Of a stretch of 54,702 nt of DNA, positions 26,011 to 34,447 are shown one piece after another. Numbering within the stretch: position 1 is the stretch's first letter; every line of letters starts with the position of its first letter. The notes beneath the pieces were generated by a model. It was not told the DNA's origin and did no database searches. It saw nothing but the letters and a program-made list of their open reading frames with translations. A program made the position numbers and the translations under genes. The stretch comes from Wylensekiella montiformis (GTDB lineage Bacteria > Bacillota > Negativicutes > Selenomonadales > Selenomonadaceae): contig NZ_VUNL01000016.1 in the NCBI RefSeq assembly GCF_009697385.1, positions 1 to 54,702 on the forward strand, given 5' to 3'.

Positions 26011-29000
26011 GATTCCGCTGGGCTTTCGCCTGCAGCGGCTGGAGGTTTACAACTGGGGGACGTTCCATCAGAAGGTCTGGACGCTGGAGCTGAACGGCGA
26101 TACCTCCCTGCTCACCGGGGATGTCGGCTCGGGCAAATCGACGCTGGTTGATGCGATCCTCACGCTGCTGGTTCCGCCGCGCAGGGTGACGTACAATAAA
26201 GCGGCTGATTCGAGCGCCAGAGAGCGGAGCCTGACCTCCTATGTGCGCGGTTACTATGGACAGAAGCGGACCGAGGACGGCGGCGGACGCCCGGAGGCCC
26301 TGCGCGGCAAGGATCAGTACAGTGTGGTACTCGGCGTATTCAGCGACCGCAACTTCGGCAGCACGGTGACGCTGGCACAGGTATTCTGGTTCCCAGATGA
26401 GGCGGCGTCTTACCCTCAGCGTTTTTATGTGTTCGCGAAGAAGCCGCTGGCCATCACAGAGCGCTTCTCTTCCATCGGCGGAGATATGCGCGCGTTCCGG
26501 CGGCAGTTGGAAAAGGATGCCTTTATCCATACGTTTGAGGATTATCCGCCGTACAGCCATGAATTCCGGAAGGTTTTCGGCATCCGTCAGGTACAGGCGA
26601 TGGATCTGTTTCAGCAGACGGTATCGATGAAAAAAGTGGACAGCCTTACCGGGTTTGTGCGTCAGAACATGCTGGAAGCGCCGGACACGCAGCAGGAAGT
26701 CGATCTCATGCTGCGCCAGTATCATGACCTCGAGGCCGCGCATCAGGCCGTGGAGCGGGCCAGAAATCAGCAGAAATGCCTGCTGCCGATCGAGTCGCTG
26801 GGCCGGGAATACGAGGAAGCCGGCCGCCGCAGGAAGGAATATGCGTCGATGCAGGAGCTTCTGCCCGGCTGGTTTGCGGGCAAGTCGTGGAAGGCGCATG
26901 AAGGGATGCTGCAGCAGATTGAGGAGCAGCTGCATCTGCTGGGACAGCGCATCGAGGATGGGAGCGGCCGGCTTGACGCGCTCCGACGGCAGCTCGCGGA
27001 TGTCCGGCAGGAAATGGCCCGCAATGGCGGGCAGCAGCTCGATGAAGTCCGCCATCAGCTCGAACTTCAGCAGCAGAAGAAAGGGCAGTGCGAAGCAGCC
27101 CGGCGGTCTTATCGGGAGCAGATGGATAAGCTGGGGCTTTCTATGCCGGAGTCTGCGGAGCAGTTCCGGGATAATCAGAACGCTATGGCGGAACGCGCGA
27201 AGGACATAGAGCGTGAGCTGGAGGAATATGCCGTCGACGCGGCGGATATTGAGGCGAACCGGCGGGAAGCCGCGGCGGAGGAAAAGCAGCTCGACGAAGA
27301 GATCCGCTCGCTGTCCGGCCGCAAATCGAATATCCCGAATGTATTTGTGACGCTGCGCGGTCAGCTCTGCCGCGATCTCGGCCTGGCCGAGACGGAAATG
27401 CCGTTTGCCGGAGAGCTCATGGCCGTGCGGGAAGAGGAGTCCGAGTGGGAAGGCGCTTTGGAGCGGCTGCTGCATGGCTTCGGCATTTCCCTGCTCGTTC
27501 CGGACGCACATTACGGCGAGGTCGCCGGATGGATGGAGAAGCATGACCTCCGCCTGAAACTCGTTTATTTCCGCGTACCGGACTATGTCGAACCCGTGGA
27601 CTGGAATCGGCTTCCGGATGAGGCGGCCTGCCGCAAGCTGCGGCTGCGGGAGGACTCGCCCTGCCTGAACTGGATGCAGAGCGAGCTGGCCGCCCGGTTC
27701 CGTCATATCTGCTGCGAGTCGATGCAGGAATTCCGTCAGGCGAAATTTGCGCTTACTTTGCATGGACAGGTCAAGACCGGCGGCCGCCGGCATGAAAAGG
27801 ACGATCGGCGCGCCTTAAATAACCGCCGCGATTTTGTGCTGGGATTTTCCAATCTCCGAAAGATTCGTTCGCTGCAGGAAGAGCGGGAAACGAAGCGGGA
27901 AGAGCAGAAGTTCTTCGGAGAAAAGCTAAGAGCGAACAAGGCGGAGCAGAAGAAGCGGCAGTCCGCAAAGGATGCGATCATGCTTGCCGGCCAGATTCAG
28001 ACCTTTTCCGTGCTCGATATCGCGCCGATTGACCGTCAGATCGCACAGCTGGCTGCGCGGGAGGCCGAGCTGCGGCAGAAAAGCGATATTTATCGCCGGC
28101 TGCAGGAAGACGAACAGAAGCTGCTGCGCGAAATCGGCCTGCTGGAGCCGAAGCTGGCGCAGCAGCGCGACGAGCGGGGACGACTGCAGGAGCGCTGCGA
28201 CACTACGCGCAGCAAAATGGCGGAGGAAGCCATGCTCATGGAAGAGTCGCCGGCTGAGGAACAGAAGATCGTGTATCCTCTGCTTGAGCAGCATGCCGCT
28301 GACGCCTTGAGCGATCCGGCTTTCGATTTGCGCCTTCAGTCCAGACAGATGGCCGATTATGGGCGCTGGCTGCAGCGGGAGGGCGCGAAGCAGGACGAGA
28401 TCCTGCACCGTCATGGTCAGGAGCTCACGCAGCGCATGGCTGAATACCGGCAGAAGTGGCCCGAATCCAGCGCGGATCTCCTTTGCTCGCCTGAGGCCGC
28501 GCCGGACTATATCGCGGTGCTCGACCGGCTGCGGACGGATGATCTGCCCAAGTTCGAGGGGCGTTTCCGCGAGCTGCTGCGGGAAAATACCATCAATCAG
28601 ATTGCCTTATTCCATACGCATCTTTTGGATGCCTGTCAGGAAATCGAAGACCGCATCGGGCGGATCAACCGGTCGCTTGCGGAGATCGATTACAATGAGG
28701 GGCGCTATATCCAGATCGAATGCAGCCGGGCCGTCAGTGATATGATTCGCCAGTTTCAGGATGATCTTCGCGCCTGCACCGATGATGCGCTGACCGGGCT
28801 TTCCGACGATACCTACAGCGAACAGAAATTCCGGCAGGTTTCCAGACTGCTTGAGCGGCTGCAGGGACGCCCCGGCTCTGCCGACCTCGATGCGCGGTGG
28901 CGCCGGGAGGTCATCGATGTGCGGAACTGGTATACGTTCGCAGCTTCGGAGCGCTGGCGCAATCCCGCGCCGGATCAGGACGACGAGTACGAGCATTATA

Positions 29001-29368
29001 CGGACTCGGGCGGCAAATCCGGCGGGCAGAAGGAGAAACTGGCCTATACGATTTTGGCGGCCAGCATTGTCTACAATTTCGGCCTTGAGGGGAAAAGGGC
29101 CGGAGAGCAGTCGTTCCGCTTTGTCGTCATCGATGAAGCATTCCTCAAGAGCTCCGACGAGTCGGCCCGCTTCGGGCTGGAACTGTTCCGGAAGCTTGAC
29201 CTCCAGCTGCTCGTTGTCACGCCGCTTCTTAAAATCGCTACGATCGAGCCGTTTGTATCGCATGTCGGCTTCGTCTATCAGAAGGACGAAGAACATCAAT
29301 CGTATCTTCGCAATCTGACGATTGAGGAGCTGCGCGATGAGCGTCAGAACTATGAGAAGAGCCATTAA
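25976..29368 (+). CDS. jetC: JetC/MksB-like SMC-type ATPase
   Basis: 1130 residues of the MukB/SbcC-like ATPases. The N-terminal part has RLEVYNWGTFHQKVW and Walker A TGDVGSGKSTLVDAI at about residue 46. Two long charged segments (about 290-440 and 640-880) are predicted coiled coil around a hinge region. The C-terminal part has the ABC signature DSGGKSGGQKEKL at about residue 1010 and Walker B FVVIDEAF at about 1050. In Wadjet it powers DNA loop extrusion, and JetD then cuts small circular plasmids. No JetD follows here, so the complex may act in chromosome organisation, like MksB. Confidence 0.9.
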   Translation: MNLFEMKKEAGEIPLGFRLQRLEVYNWGTFHQKVWTLELNGDTSLLTGDVGSGKSTLVDAILTLLVPPRRVTYNKAADSSARERSLTSYVRGYYGQKRTEDGGGRPEALRGKDQYSVVLGVFSDRNFGSTVTLAQVFWFPDEAASYPQRFYVFAKKPLAITERFSSIGGDMRAFRRQLEKDAFIHTFEDYPPYSHEFRKVFGIRQVQAMDLFQQTVSMKKVDSLTGFVRQNMLEAPDTQQEVDLMLRQYHDLEAAHQAVERARNQQKCLLPIESLGREYEEAGRRRKEYASMQELLPGWFAGKSWKAHEGMLQQIEEQLHLLGQRIEDGSGRLDALRRQLADVRQEMARNGGQQLDEVRHQLELQQQKKGQCEAARRSYREQMDKLGLSMPESAEQFRDNQNAMAERAKDIERELEEYAVDAADIEANRREAAAEEKQLDEEIRSLSGRKSNIPNVFVTLRGQLCRDLGLAETEMPFAGELMAVREEESEWEGALERLLHGFGISLLVPDAHYGEVAGWMEKHDLRLKLVYFRVPDYVEPVDWNRLPDEAACRKLRLREDSPCLNWMQSELAARFRHICCESMQEFRQAKFALTLHGQVKTGGRRHEKDDRRALNNRRDFVLGFSNLRKIRSLQEERETKREEQKFFGEKLRANKAEQKKRQSAKDAIMLAGQIQTFSVLDIAPIDRQIAQLAAREAELRQKSDIYRRLQEDEQKLLREIGLLEPKLAQQRDERGRLQERCDTTRSKMAEEAMLMEESPAEEQKIVYPLLEQHAADALSDPAFDLRLQSRQMADYGRWLQREGAKQDEILHRHGQELTQRMAEYRQKWPESSADLLCSPEAAPDYIAVLDRLRTDDLPKFEGRFRELLRENTINQIALFHTHLLDACQEIEDRIGRINRSLAEIDYNEGRYIQIECSRAVSDMIRQFQDDLRACTDDALTGLSDDTYSEQKFRQVSRLLERLQGRPGSADLDARWRREVIDVRNWYTFAASERWRNPAPDQDDEYEHYTDSGGKSGGQKEKLAYTILAASIVYNFGLEGKRAGEQSFRFVVIDEAFLKSSDESARFGLELFRKLDLQLLVVTPLLKIATIEPFVSHVGFVYQKDEEHQSYLRNLTIEELRDERQNYEKSH

Positions 29369-29375
29369 AAAGATA

Positions 29376-29404
29376 TTGCACCGCGCTTAAGCGTGCATTA
29401 TAAT
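29376..29404 (+). promoter_or_regulatory. Strong promoter of the repeat protein gene
   Basis: TTGCAC (29376-29381), a 17-nt spacer and a perfect TATAAT (29399-29404). The gene is therefore independent of the jet operon. Confidence 0.75.
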
Positions 29405-29470
29405 AAAGGCACAGGAGTATGTCTGCCTGAACGGGTTACAGGATGTAAAGGAAGGAAAGAAGGAATATCT

Positions 29471-29869
29471 ATGGGTATATCGGCAGTCAGCATCACGACG
29501 CTAACGAATTTCCCACAGATGAATCGGGAAATCACCGTTAAGGGACAGCAGGCGGCCAGCGCGCGGAGCGAACAGGCTGCGTCCTACACCAAAGTCTCCA
29601 ACTTTGGCAATGAGACAAAGCTCGGAACGAGCAAATTCCAGCAGGCCAATAAGCAGGCCGACCAGATCGGCATGGAAAAGACCTCGCAGCTCATGGACAA
29701 GGCGAAATCGTATTTTCGCGTGTCGAACTTTGGCAACGAGACCAATCTGGGCAAGAGCAAGTTCCAGCAGATTAACGCACAGATCATGAAAGTCCGCGAA
29801 CAGGCGTATACACAGTTTCGCGATTTTCAGCAGAAAGCCACGGGAACGACCGTGGATATCGGAGCGTAA
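29471..29869 (+). CDS. Unrecognised small protein with an internal repeat
   Basis: 132 residues, not recognised. A unit of about 28 residues occurs twice: KVSNFGNETKLGTSKFQQ at about 41-58 and RVSNFGNETNLGKSKFQQ at about 82-99. The protein is polar and Gln/Lys-rich, has no cysteine, no signal peptide and no membrane segment, and starts MGISAVSITTLTNFPQ. The ATG at 29471 lies after GAAAGAAGGAA. It has its own strong promoter and terminator, so it is probably well expressed. It could be a structural or filament-associated cytoplasmic protein, but this is a guess. Confidence 0.7.
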   Translation: MGISAVSITTLTNFPQMNREITVKGQQAASARSEQAASYTKVSNFGNETKLGTSKFQQANKQADQIGMEKTSQLMDKAKSYFRVSNFGNETNLGKSKFQQINAQIMKVREQAYTQFRDFQQKATGTTVDIGA

Positions 29870-29896
29870 GTCGTCCGGTCGTCGGATACAGCAGAC

Positions 29897-29941
29897 AATA
29901 AGGCGGATAATCGGTCTAACCGGCCGATTATCCGCCTTATT
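29897..29941. terminator. Bidirectional terminator between convergent genes
   Basis: An 18-bp perfect stem (29897-29914 with 29924-29941) lies between the repeat protein gene and the minus-strand UxaA gene. Confidence 0.85.
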
Positions 29942-29956
29942 ATGATGGGAACGCTG

Positions 29957-31117
29957 TTATACGAAGCGGCAGACATGATCTACGGCGATATCCGAGAATC
30001 CGTAGGCTTCGGCCTTGGTCAGATGACCGTTGGCGACGGCGTGGATTTTCTCCAGTAAACGGGCGCCGCTTTCCTCCAGACTCCATTCGCCGCGAATGAT
30101 GGCGGAGAGATCGACATCCATGTTGTCTTCCATCCAGCTGAAGGTATGTTCGTTGGCGGTCACTTTGAGCACCGGTACAATGGCATTGCCGGTTGGCGTA
30201 CCGCGGCCGGTTGTGAAGATAATCGCTTGACATCCCGCGGCGGCCATGGAAGTGACGGAGGAAATATCATAACCAGCCGTGTCCATGACTATGGCGCCGC
30301 GCTTTGTCGGACGCGCTGCCTGTTCAAGCACCTCGACGATGGGACGCGTGCCGCCCTTGCGGATGCAGCCCAGACTCTTTTCATCCAATGTGGAAAGGCC
30401 GCCGGCCTTATTTCCCGGAGTCGGTTGGCCGGCGCGGCAGTCCTGTCCGGCAGCCAGCAAATGACGTTCATAGTCTTCGCAAATTTTGATGATCTGGTCG
30501 TGAATTTCCGGGGAAGCCGCCCGACGGGCCAGCACATGTTCGCCGCCGATCCACTCGATGGACTCGCTCATGATGGTCGAAGCGCCCAGATCGATCAGGC
30601 GGTCGCTCAGATTGCCGACGGCCGGATTGGAGGCTATGCCCGAGGTTGCGTCGCTTCCGCCGCATTCGATTCCCATGAGAAATTCACTCATGGGGAAGGC
30701 CTCTTTCTGCTGCTGCCCCGCTTCGGCAGCCATTTCCCGGGCGGCCCGGACGGCTTTTTCGATGGTTTTTAACGTGCCGCCTTCTTCCTGAATCCCAAAG
30801 GATACGACCGGCTTGCTGGTTTGCGCCTGAATTTTTTTCCGAAGCTCATCGTGAGGTACGGTTTCACATCCCAGTCCGATGATAACGACGCCATAGACAT
30901 TGGGATTCCATGCGAACCCGGTCAGCACTTTCTGGCTCATAGCGGTATTGGCCGCTACATCGCTGCAGCCGGTATTAAATACAATATTGACCGCGCCGCG
31001 GACCTGACTGGCTACGATGCGGCAGGTCTCGCTGCCGCAGGCGCACGTGGGCAGGATCAGCACATGATTGCGAATGCCCGGACGTCCTTCCGCTCTCCGA
31101 TACCCGTAGAATTCCAT
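29957..31117 (-). CDS. UxaA family lyase, large subunit
   Basis: 386 residues matching the catalytic part of the UxaA family (altronate dehydratase and relatives). It starts GYRRAEGRPGIRNHVLILPT, with cysteines in TCACGSETC, NTGCSD and GLGCETV that could hold the metal or Fe-S site, then MGIECGGSDATSGI. The family includes altronate dehydratase and sulfolactate sulfo-lyase, both of which can be split into two polypeptides. The small subunit is encoded 1 nt upstream. A pectin-degradation set 9-15 kb away makes altronate, an intermediate of galacturonate breakdown, an attractive substrate; this is inference. Confidence 0.8.
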   Translation of the reverse strand: MEFYGYRRAEGRPGIRNHVLILPTCACGSETCRIVASQVRGAVNIVFNTGCSDVAANTAMSQKVLTGFAWNPNVYGVVIIGLGCETVPHDELRKKIQAQTSKPVVSFGIQEEGGTLKTIEKAVRAAREMAAEAGQQQKEAFPMSEFLMGIECGGSDATSGIASNPAVGNLSDRLIDLGASTIMSESIEWIGGEHVLARRAASPEIHDQIIKICEDYERHLLAAGQDCRAGQPTPGNKAGGLSTLDEKSLGCIRKGGTRPIVEVLEQAARPTKRGAIVMDTAGYDISSVTSMAAAGCQAIIFTTGRGTPTGNAIVPVLKVTANEHTFSWMEDNMDVDLSAIIRGEWSLEESGARLLEKIHAVANGHLTKAEAYGFSDIAVDHVCRFV

Positions 31118-31118
31118 G

Positions 31119-31430
31119 TTAAACCTCCCCTTTCGTCAGAAGATATTCCCTGCTGTAATCGCGCGGTATGCTCCGGATATTTTTCTCTGATACCCAGGCG
31201 CCGGGCTGAATCTCTGCCAGAGCTTCGCCGATCACCTCGCCATATTTGTATACCCGGTCCCCTTTTTTGATGGCAGTCCGTGCGATTTTGTGCCAGCAGG
31301 GAATTTCTTCCGCCGCGGCGATTTCCGCACTGCCGCCGCCGGAGCATTTTACCAGATCACCGGGACGGACTTCGCTGGTACAGGTGGCTACATTGTCCTT
31401 TTCGTCCAGAAGAATGGCTCGTTTTTCCAT
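31119..31430 (-). CDS. UxaA family lyase, small SAF-domain subunit
   Basis: 103 residues forming the SAF domain that precedes the catalytic part in fused UxaA proteins. KRAILLDEKDNVAT opens it, and HKIARTAIKKGDRVYKYGEVIG is the conserved core. The split form resembles the SuyA/SuyB arrangement and other split hydro-lyases. It is the first gene of a two-gene operon that diverges from a LysR gene at 31589. Confidence 0.85.
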   Translation of the reverse strand: MEKRAILLDEKDNVATCTSEVRPGDLVKCSGGGSAEIAAAEEIPCWHKIARTAIKKGDRVYKYGEVIGEALAEIQPGAWVSEKNIRSIPRDYSREYLLTKGEV

Positions 31431-31588
31431 GAGAATCTCCTTCCTTTCTTTTCCTTTGCTGAGTTTATCATATCGCTTCGTCGGGAAAAAGAAAAATACA
31501 CATCGGCAATATACCTATTGAAAAAAGCAATGTATTTTATTATAAATAGGATCGCTTTCTGCTATACTGGAAGGGAGGAGGGGCTTCT
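31431..31588. promoter_or_regulatory. Divergent control region between the UxaA operon and lysR
   Basis: 158 nt, AT-rich. It contains the short dyad ATTG-N7-CAAT (around 31517-31531) and CCTATT/AATAGG arms 31 nt apart. A TATACT at 31563-31568 may be the lysR -10 box. LysR regulators usually bind T-N11-A dyads in such divergent regions and act on both genes. Confidence 0.45.
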
Positions 31589-32473
31589 ATGAACATTCAG
31601 CAAATGCAATATTATCGCGAGGTATGCCGGTGGCAGAATATCACGCGCGCCGCACAGGAACTGCATATCGCACAGCCGACGCTGAGTCTTGCGATGCAGG
31701 CCATCGAGCAGGAAACCGGACTGAATCTTTTTCGCCATGCAGGGCGCAATATCCGGATGACTGCGGAGGGAGAGATACTGTATCGTCAGGTAGAGCGCAT
31801 GCTGCGCCAGTTTGCCCGTTTCGAGTCCGGCATCAAGACGCTGGCGCGCCGGCACAGCTGTCTGCAGCTGGCACTGCCGGCTCAGCTCGGCACATTGATT
31901 CTGCCGCTGCTGCTCGGTGAATTTCGCCGTCAGCATCCGGATATCCAGCTGGAAATCACTGAGCCGTCTGCGCTTGAAGCACTGGATATGGTCGAGAAAG
32001 AAGAAGCGGACCTTGCCATCGTTCATGACGGGGATATCCGGTCCGGCCTGACTTCACGGAGCCTGGCTTCCTGGCCGGTATGCCTGTGCCTCCGCCGTGA
32101 TCATCCATGGGCCGGACGCGCGTCCGTCACGCTGGCGGAAGCGGCGTCGCTTCCCCTTGTCATGCTGGGCCATAACTCCATGGTGACCCGGAAGCTTTTG
32201 GAGCGGTTTCAGCTGGATCATCTTCAACCGGAAATCCTTCATTTCTCCATGCATCTGTCTACCATTTGGAATCTGGTCGAAAAACAGGTCGCAGCCGGCA
32301 TTGTCACCGGCCATGCGATTCTCGCGCACAGCGGGCTTTGCACGGTTCCGATCGAAGGTCTGCAGCAGTGCAGTTATCTTTTTACCAAAACAGGACGGCA
32401 GATTCATCCGGATCAAAAATGCCTCATGCAGTTTATCCGGAACGCGTTTTCTTCCCAGCAGATTGCCGGCTGA
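31589..32473 (+). CDS. LysR family transcriptional regulator
   Basis: 294 residues. The N-terminal winged helix-turn-helix (about residues 1-60) has ITRAAQELHIAQPTLSLAMQAIEQETGLNLF, abbreviated here to its key parts AAQELHIAQPTLS and LNLFRHAGR. The rest is the periplasmic-binding-like effector domain. The gene diverges from the UxaA operon, which it probably controls in response to a sugar-acid or sulfo-acid ligand. GGGAGGAGGGG precedes the ATG. Confidence 0.88.
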   Translation: MNIQQMQYYREVCRWQNITRAAQELHIAQPTLSLAMQAIEQETGLNLFRHAGRNIRMTAEGEILYRQVERMLRQFARFESGIKTLARRHSCLQLALPAQLGTLILPLLLGEFRRQHPDIQLEITEPSALEALDMVEKEEADLAIVHDGDIRSGLTSRSLASWPVCLCLRRDHPWAGRASVTLAEAASLPLVMLGHNSMVTRKLLERFQLDHLQPEILHFSMHLSTIWNLVEKQVAAGIVTGHAILAHSGLCTVPIEGLQQCSYLFTKTGRQIHPDQKCLMQFIRNAFSSQQIAG

Positions 32474-32564
32474 TCGCCCTATCGCCCTGTAAATGGCGGC
32501 CGTGAAAGGCGGCGGTCTCTTTTCTGCGCGTCGCGTGGTCTATCCTTTCGTAAAGCCGGCGCAG

Positions 32565-32608
32565 CTGTAACAACTGTTACAGTATTTTTGCCCCGGGCTT
32601 GCTATAAT
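32565..32608 (+). promoter_or_regulatory. hcp promoter with Crp/Fnr-type palindrome at about -41.5
   Basis: The palindrome CTGTAACAACTGTTACAG (32565-32582) is followed by 20 nt and then TATAAT (32603-32608). If transcription starts about 7 nt after the -10 box, the palindrome is centred at about -41.5, the classic class II activator position. There is no good -35 box, as expected for an activated promoter. The ric promoter has the same layout. Confidence 0.7.
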
Positions 32609-32687
32609 GATTCCAGTAGAACAAACGAAACCCATTCTGTGTAGGATGATATTCAGCAGGAAACGATTGGAAAGGGAGAGTGTGAGT

Positions 32688-34328
32688 ATGGAGAACAAAA
32701 TGTTTTGCTTTCAGTGTCAGGAAACGGCCGGCTGCAAGGGCTGCACGCAGGTTGGCGTCTGCGGCAAGAAGCCGGAGGTCGCTGCCATGCAGGATCTGCT
32801 CATTTATGTGACGAAGGGGCTGTCTGCCGTTACGACACGCTTGCGTGCGGAAGGCAAGAAGGTTTCGGCACAGGTCAATCATCTCGTCACCCTGAATCTT
32901 TTTGTGACGATCACGAACGCGAACTTTGACCGGGAAGCGATCGTTGCCCGGATCCGGGAGACGCTGTCGGTGAAACAGGAACTGCTCTCCCGGTTGGACA
33001 GCAAGGAGGGCCTGCCTGAGGCGGCCGGCTGGAACGGCGATCCGTCCGACTTTGACGCCAAGGCGAAGGGCGTCGGCGTCCTCGCTACGGAAAACGAGGA
33101 TGTGCGCAGCCTGCGCGAGCTCATTACCTATGGACTCAAAGGACTGGCTGCCTATGAAAAGCATGCCAATGTGCTGGGCGGCGAGGATGAATCCATCGAC
33201 GCGTTTGTCCAGTCGGCACTGTCCAGACTTCTGGATGACAGCCTGACTGCGGAAGATCTGACGGCGCTGACGCTGGAAACCGGAAAGTACGGTGTGGCTG
33301 GCATGGCGCTGCTCGGCAAGGCAAACACGGGCCGTTACGGCAATCCGGAGCTTACCAAGGTCAGCCTTGGCGTCTGCAAGAATCCGGCGATTCTCATTTC
33401 CGGTCACGACCTCAAGGATCTTGAGATGCTGCTGGAGCAGACGCAGGGAACCGGCGTAGATGTTTATACGCATGGCGAAATGCTGCCGGCGCATTACTAT
33501 CCGAAGTTCAAGAAGTATGCGAACTTTGTCGGCAACTACGGCAATGCCTGGTGGAAACAGAAGGAAGAGTTCGAGCAGTTTAACGGGCCGGTTCTGCTGA
33601 CGACGAACTGCCTGGTTCCGCCGAAAGACAGCTATAAGAGCCGTGTGTTCACGACGGGTGCGGTCGGCTTCCCGGGCTGCCCGCATATCGATGCCGCGGC
33701 GGACGGTACGAAGGATTTCACGCCGCTCATCGAGATGGCAAAGAAATGCCCCGCTCCGACAGAGCTGGAGCAGGGACAGATCGTCGGCGGCTTTGCGCAT
33801 GAGCAGGTATTCGCTCTGGCGGACAAGGTCGTTGAGGCGGTGAAGTCCGGCGCGATCCGCAAGTTCGTGGTCATGGCCGGCTGCGACGGCCGCATGAAGA
33901 GCCGCGAGTATTATACGGAATTTGCCAAAGCGCTGCCGAAGGATACGGTGATCCTCACGGCCGGCTGCGCGAAGTACAAGTACATCAAACTGCAGGAGGA
34001 GCTCGGCGATATCGGCGGTATTCCGCGCGTGCTCGACGCCGGACAGTGCAACGATTCGTACAGCCTTGCCCTTATCGCGCTGAAGCTCAAGGAGGTATTC
34101 GGTCTGGCGGATGTCAATGAGCTGCCGATCGTTTACAACATCGCATGGTATGAGCAGAAAGCCGTTATCGTCCTTTTGGCTCTGCTGCACCTCGGTGTCA
34201 AGAATATCCATCTCGGACCGACGCTTCCGGCGTTCCTTTCCCCGAATGTGGCCAAGGTTCTTGTCGAGAACTTCGGCATCGGCGGCATCACGAACGTGGA
34301 GGATGATATTCGGACGATGATCGGCTGA
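32688..34328 (+). CDS. hcp: Hybrid cluster protein (hydroxylamine reductase / NO-related)
   Basis: 546 residues. The N-terminal Fe-S cluster cysteines are in [15 protein letters not shown] and QVGVCGK. Ligands of the hybrid Fe-S-O cluster lie further on in [18 protein letters not shown] and TAGCAKYKY. Hcp reduces hydroxylamine in vitro and is linked to nitric-oxide detoxification and protein S-nitrosylation in vivo. The start at 32688 follows AAAGGGAG; earlier in-frame starts lie over the -10 box. Control by an NO-sensing Crp/Fnr regulator is likely from the palindrome upstream. Confidence 0.95.
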   Translation: MENKMFCFQCQETAGCKGCTQVGVCGKKPEVAAMQDLLIYVTKGLSAVTTRLRAEGKKVSAQVNHLVTLNLFVTITNANFDREAIVARIRETLSVKQELLSRLDSKEGLPEAAGWNGDPSDFDAKAKGVGVLATENEDVRSLRELITYGLKGLAAYEKHANVLGGEDESIDAFVQSALSRLLDDSLTAEDLTALTLETGKYGVAGMALLGKANTGRYGNPELTKVSLGVCKNPAILISGHDLKDLEMLLEQTQGTGVDVYTHGEMLPAHYYPKFKKYANFVGNYGNAWWKQKEEFEQFNGPVLLTTNCLVPPKDSYKSRVFTTGAVGFPGCPHIDAAADGTKDFTPLIEMAKKCPAPTELEQGQIVGGFAHEQVFALADKVVEAVKSGAIRKFVVMAGCDGRMKSREYYTEFAKALPKDTVILTAGCAKYKYIKLQEELGDIGGIPRVLDAGQCNDSYSLALIALKLKEVFGLADVNELPIVYNIAWYEQKAVIVLLALLHLGVKNIHLGPTLPAFLSPNVAKVLVENFGIGGITNVEDDIRTMIG

Positions 34329-34382
34329 TCTGTCCGTAAGACAAAGAGATCGGTTCGCTTCCGGCCGGACGGGCGGAACGGC

Positions 34383-34430
34383 AATACAAAGAGGGCCGCA
34401 TGTTACAAGCATGCGGCCCTCTTTTGTATT
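34383..34430. terminator. Bidirectional terminator between hcp and tpsA
   Basis: A long stem (34383-34402 with 34410-34430) around ATGCGGCCCTC, with A- and T-runs outside, serves both convergent genes. Confidence 0.85.
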
Positions 34431-34447
34431 TGGGGTAAGGGGATTCG

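Noticed and set aside
25808-27793. Long minus-strand open frame opposite jetB and jetC
   Set aside because: It mirrors well-supported coding sequence and reads as Arg/His/Leu-rich without motifs.
23855-29368. Complete Wadjet plasmid-defence system
   Set aside because: No JetD gene follows or precedes the three genes within the window.
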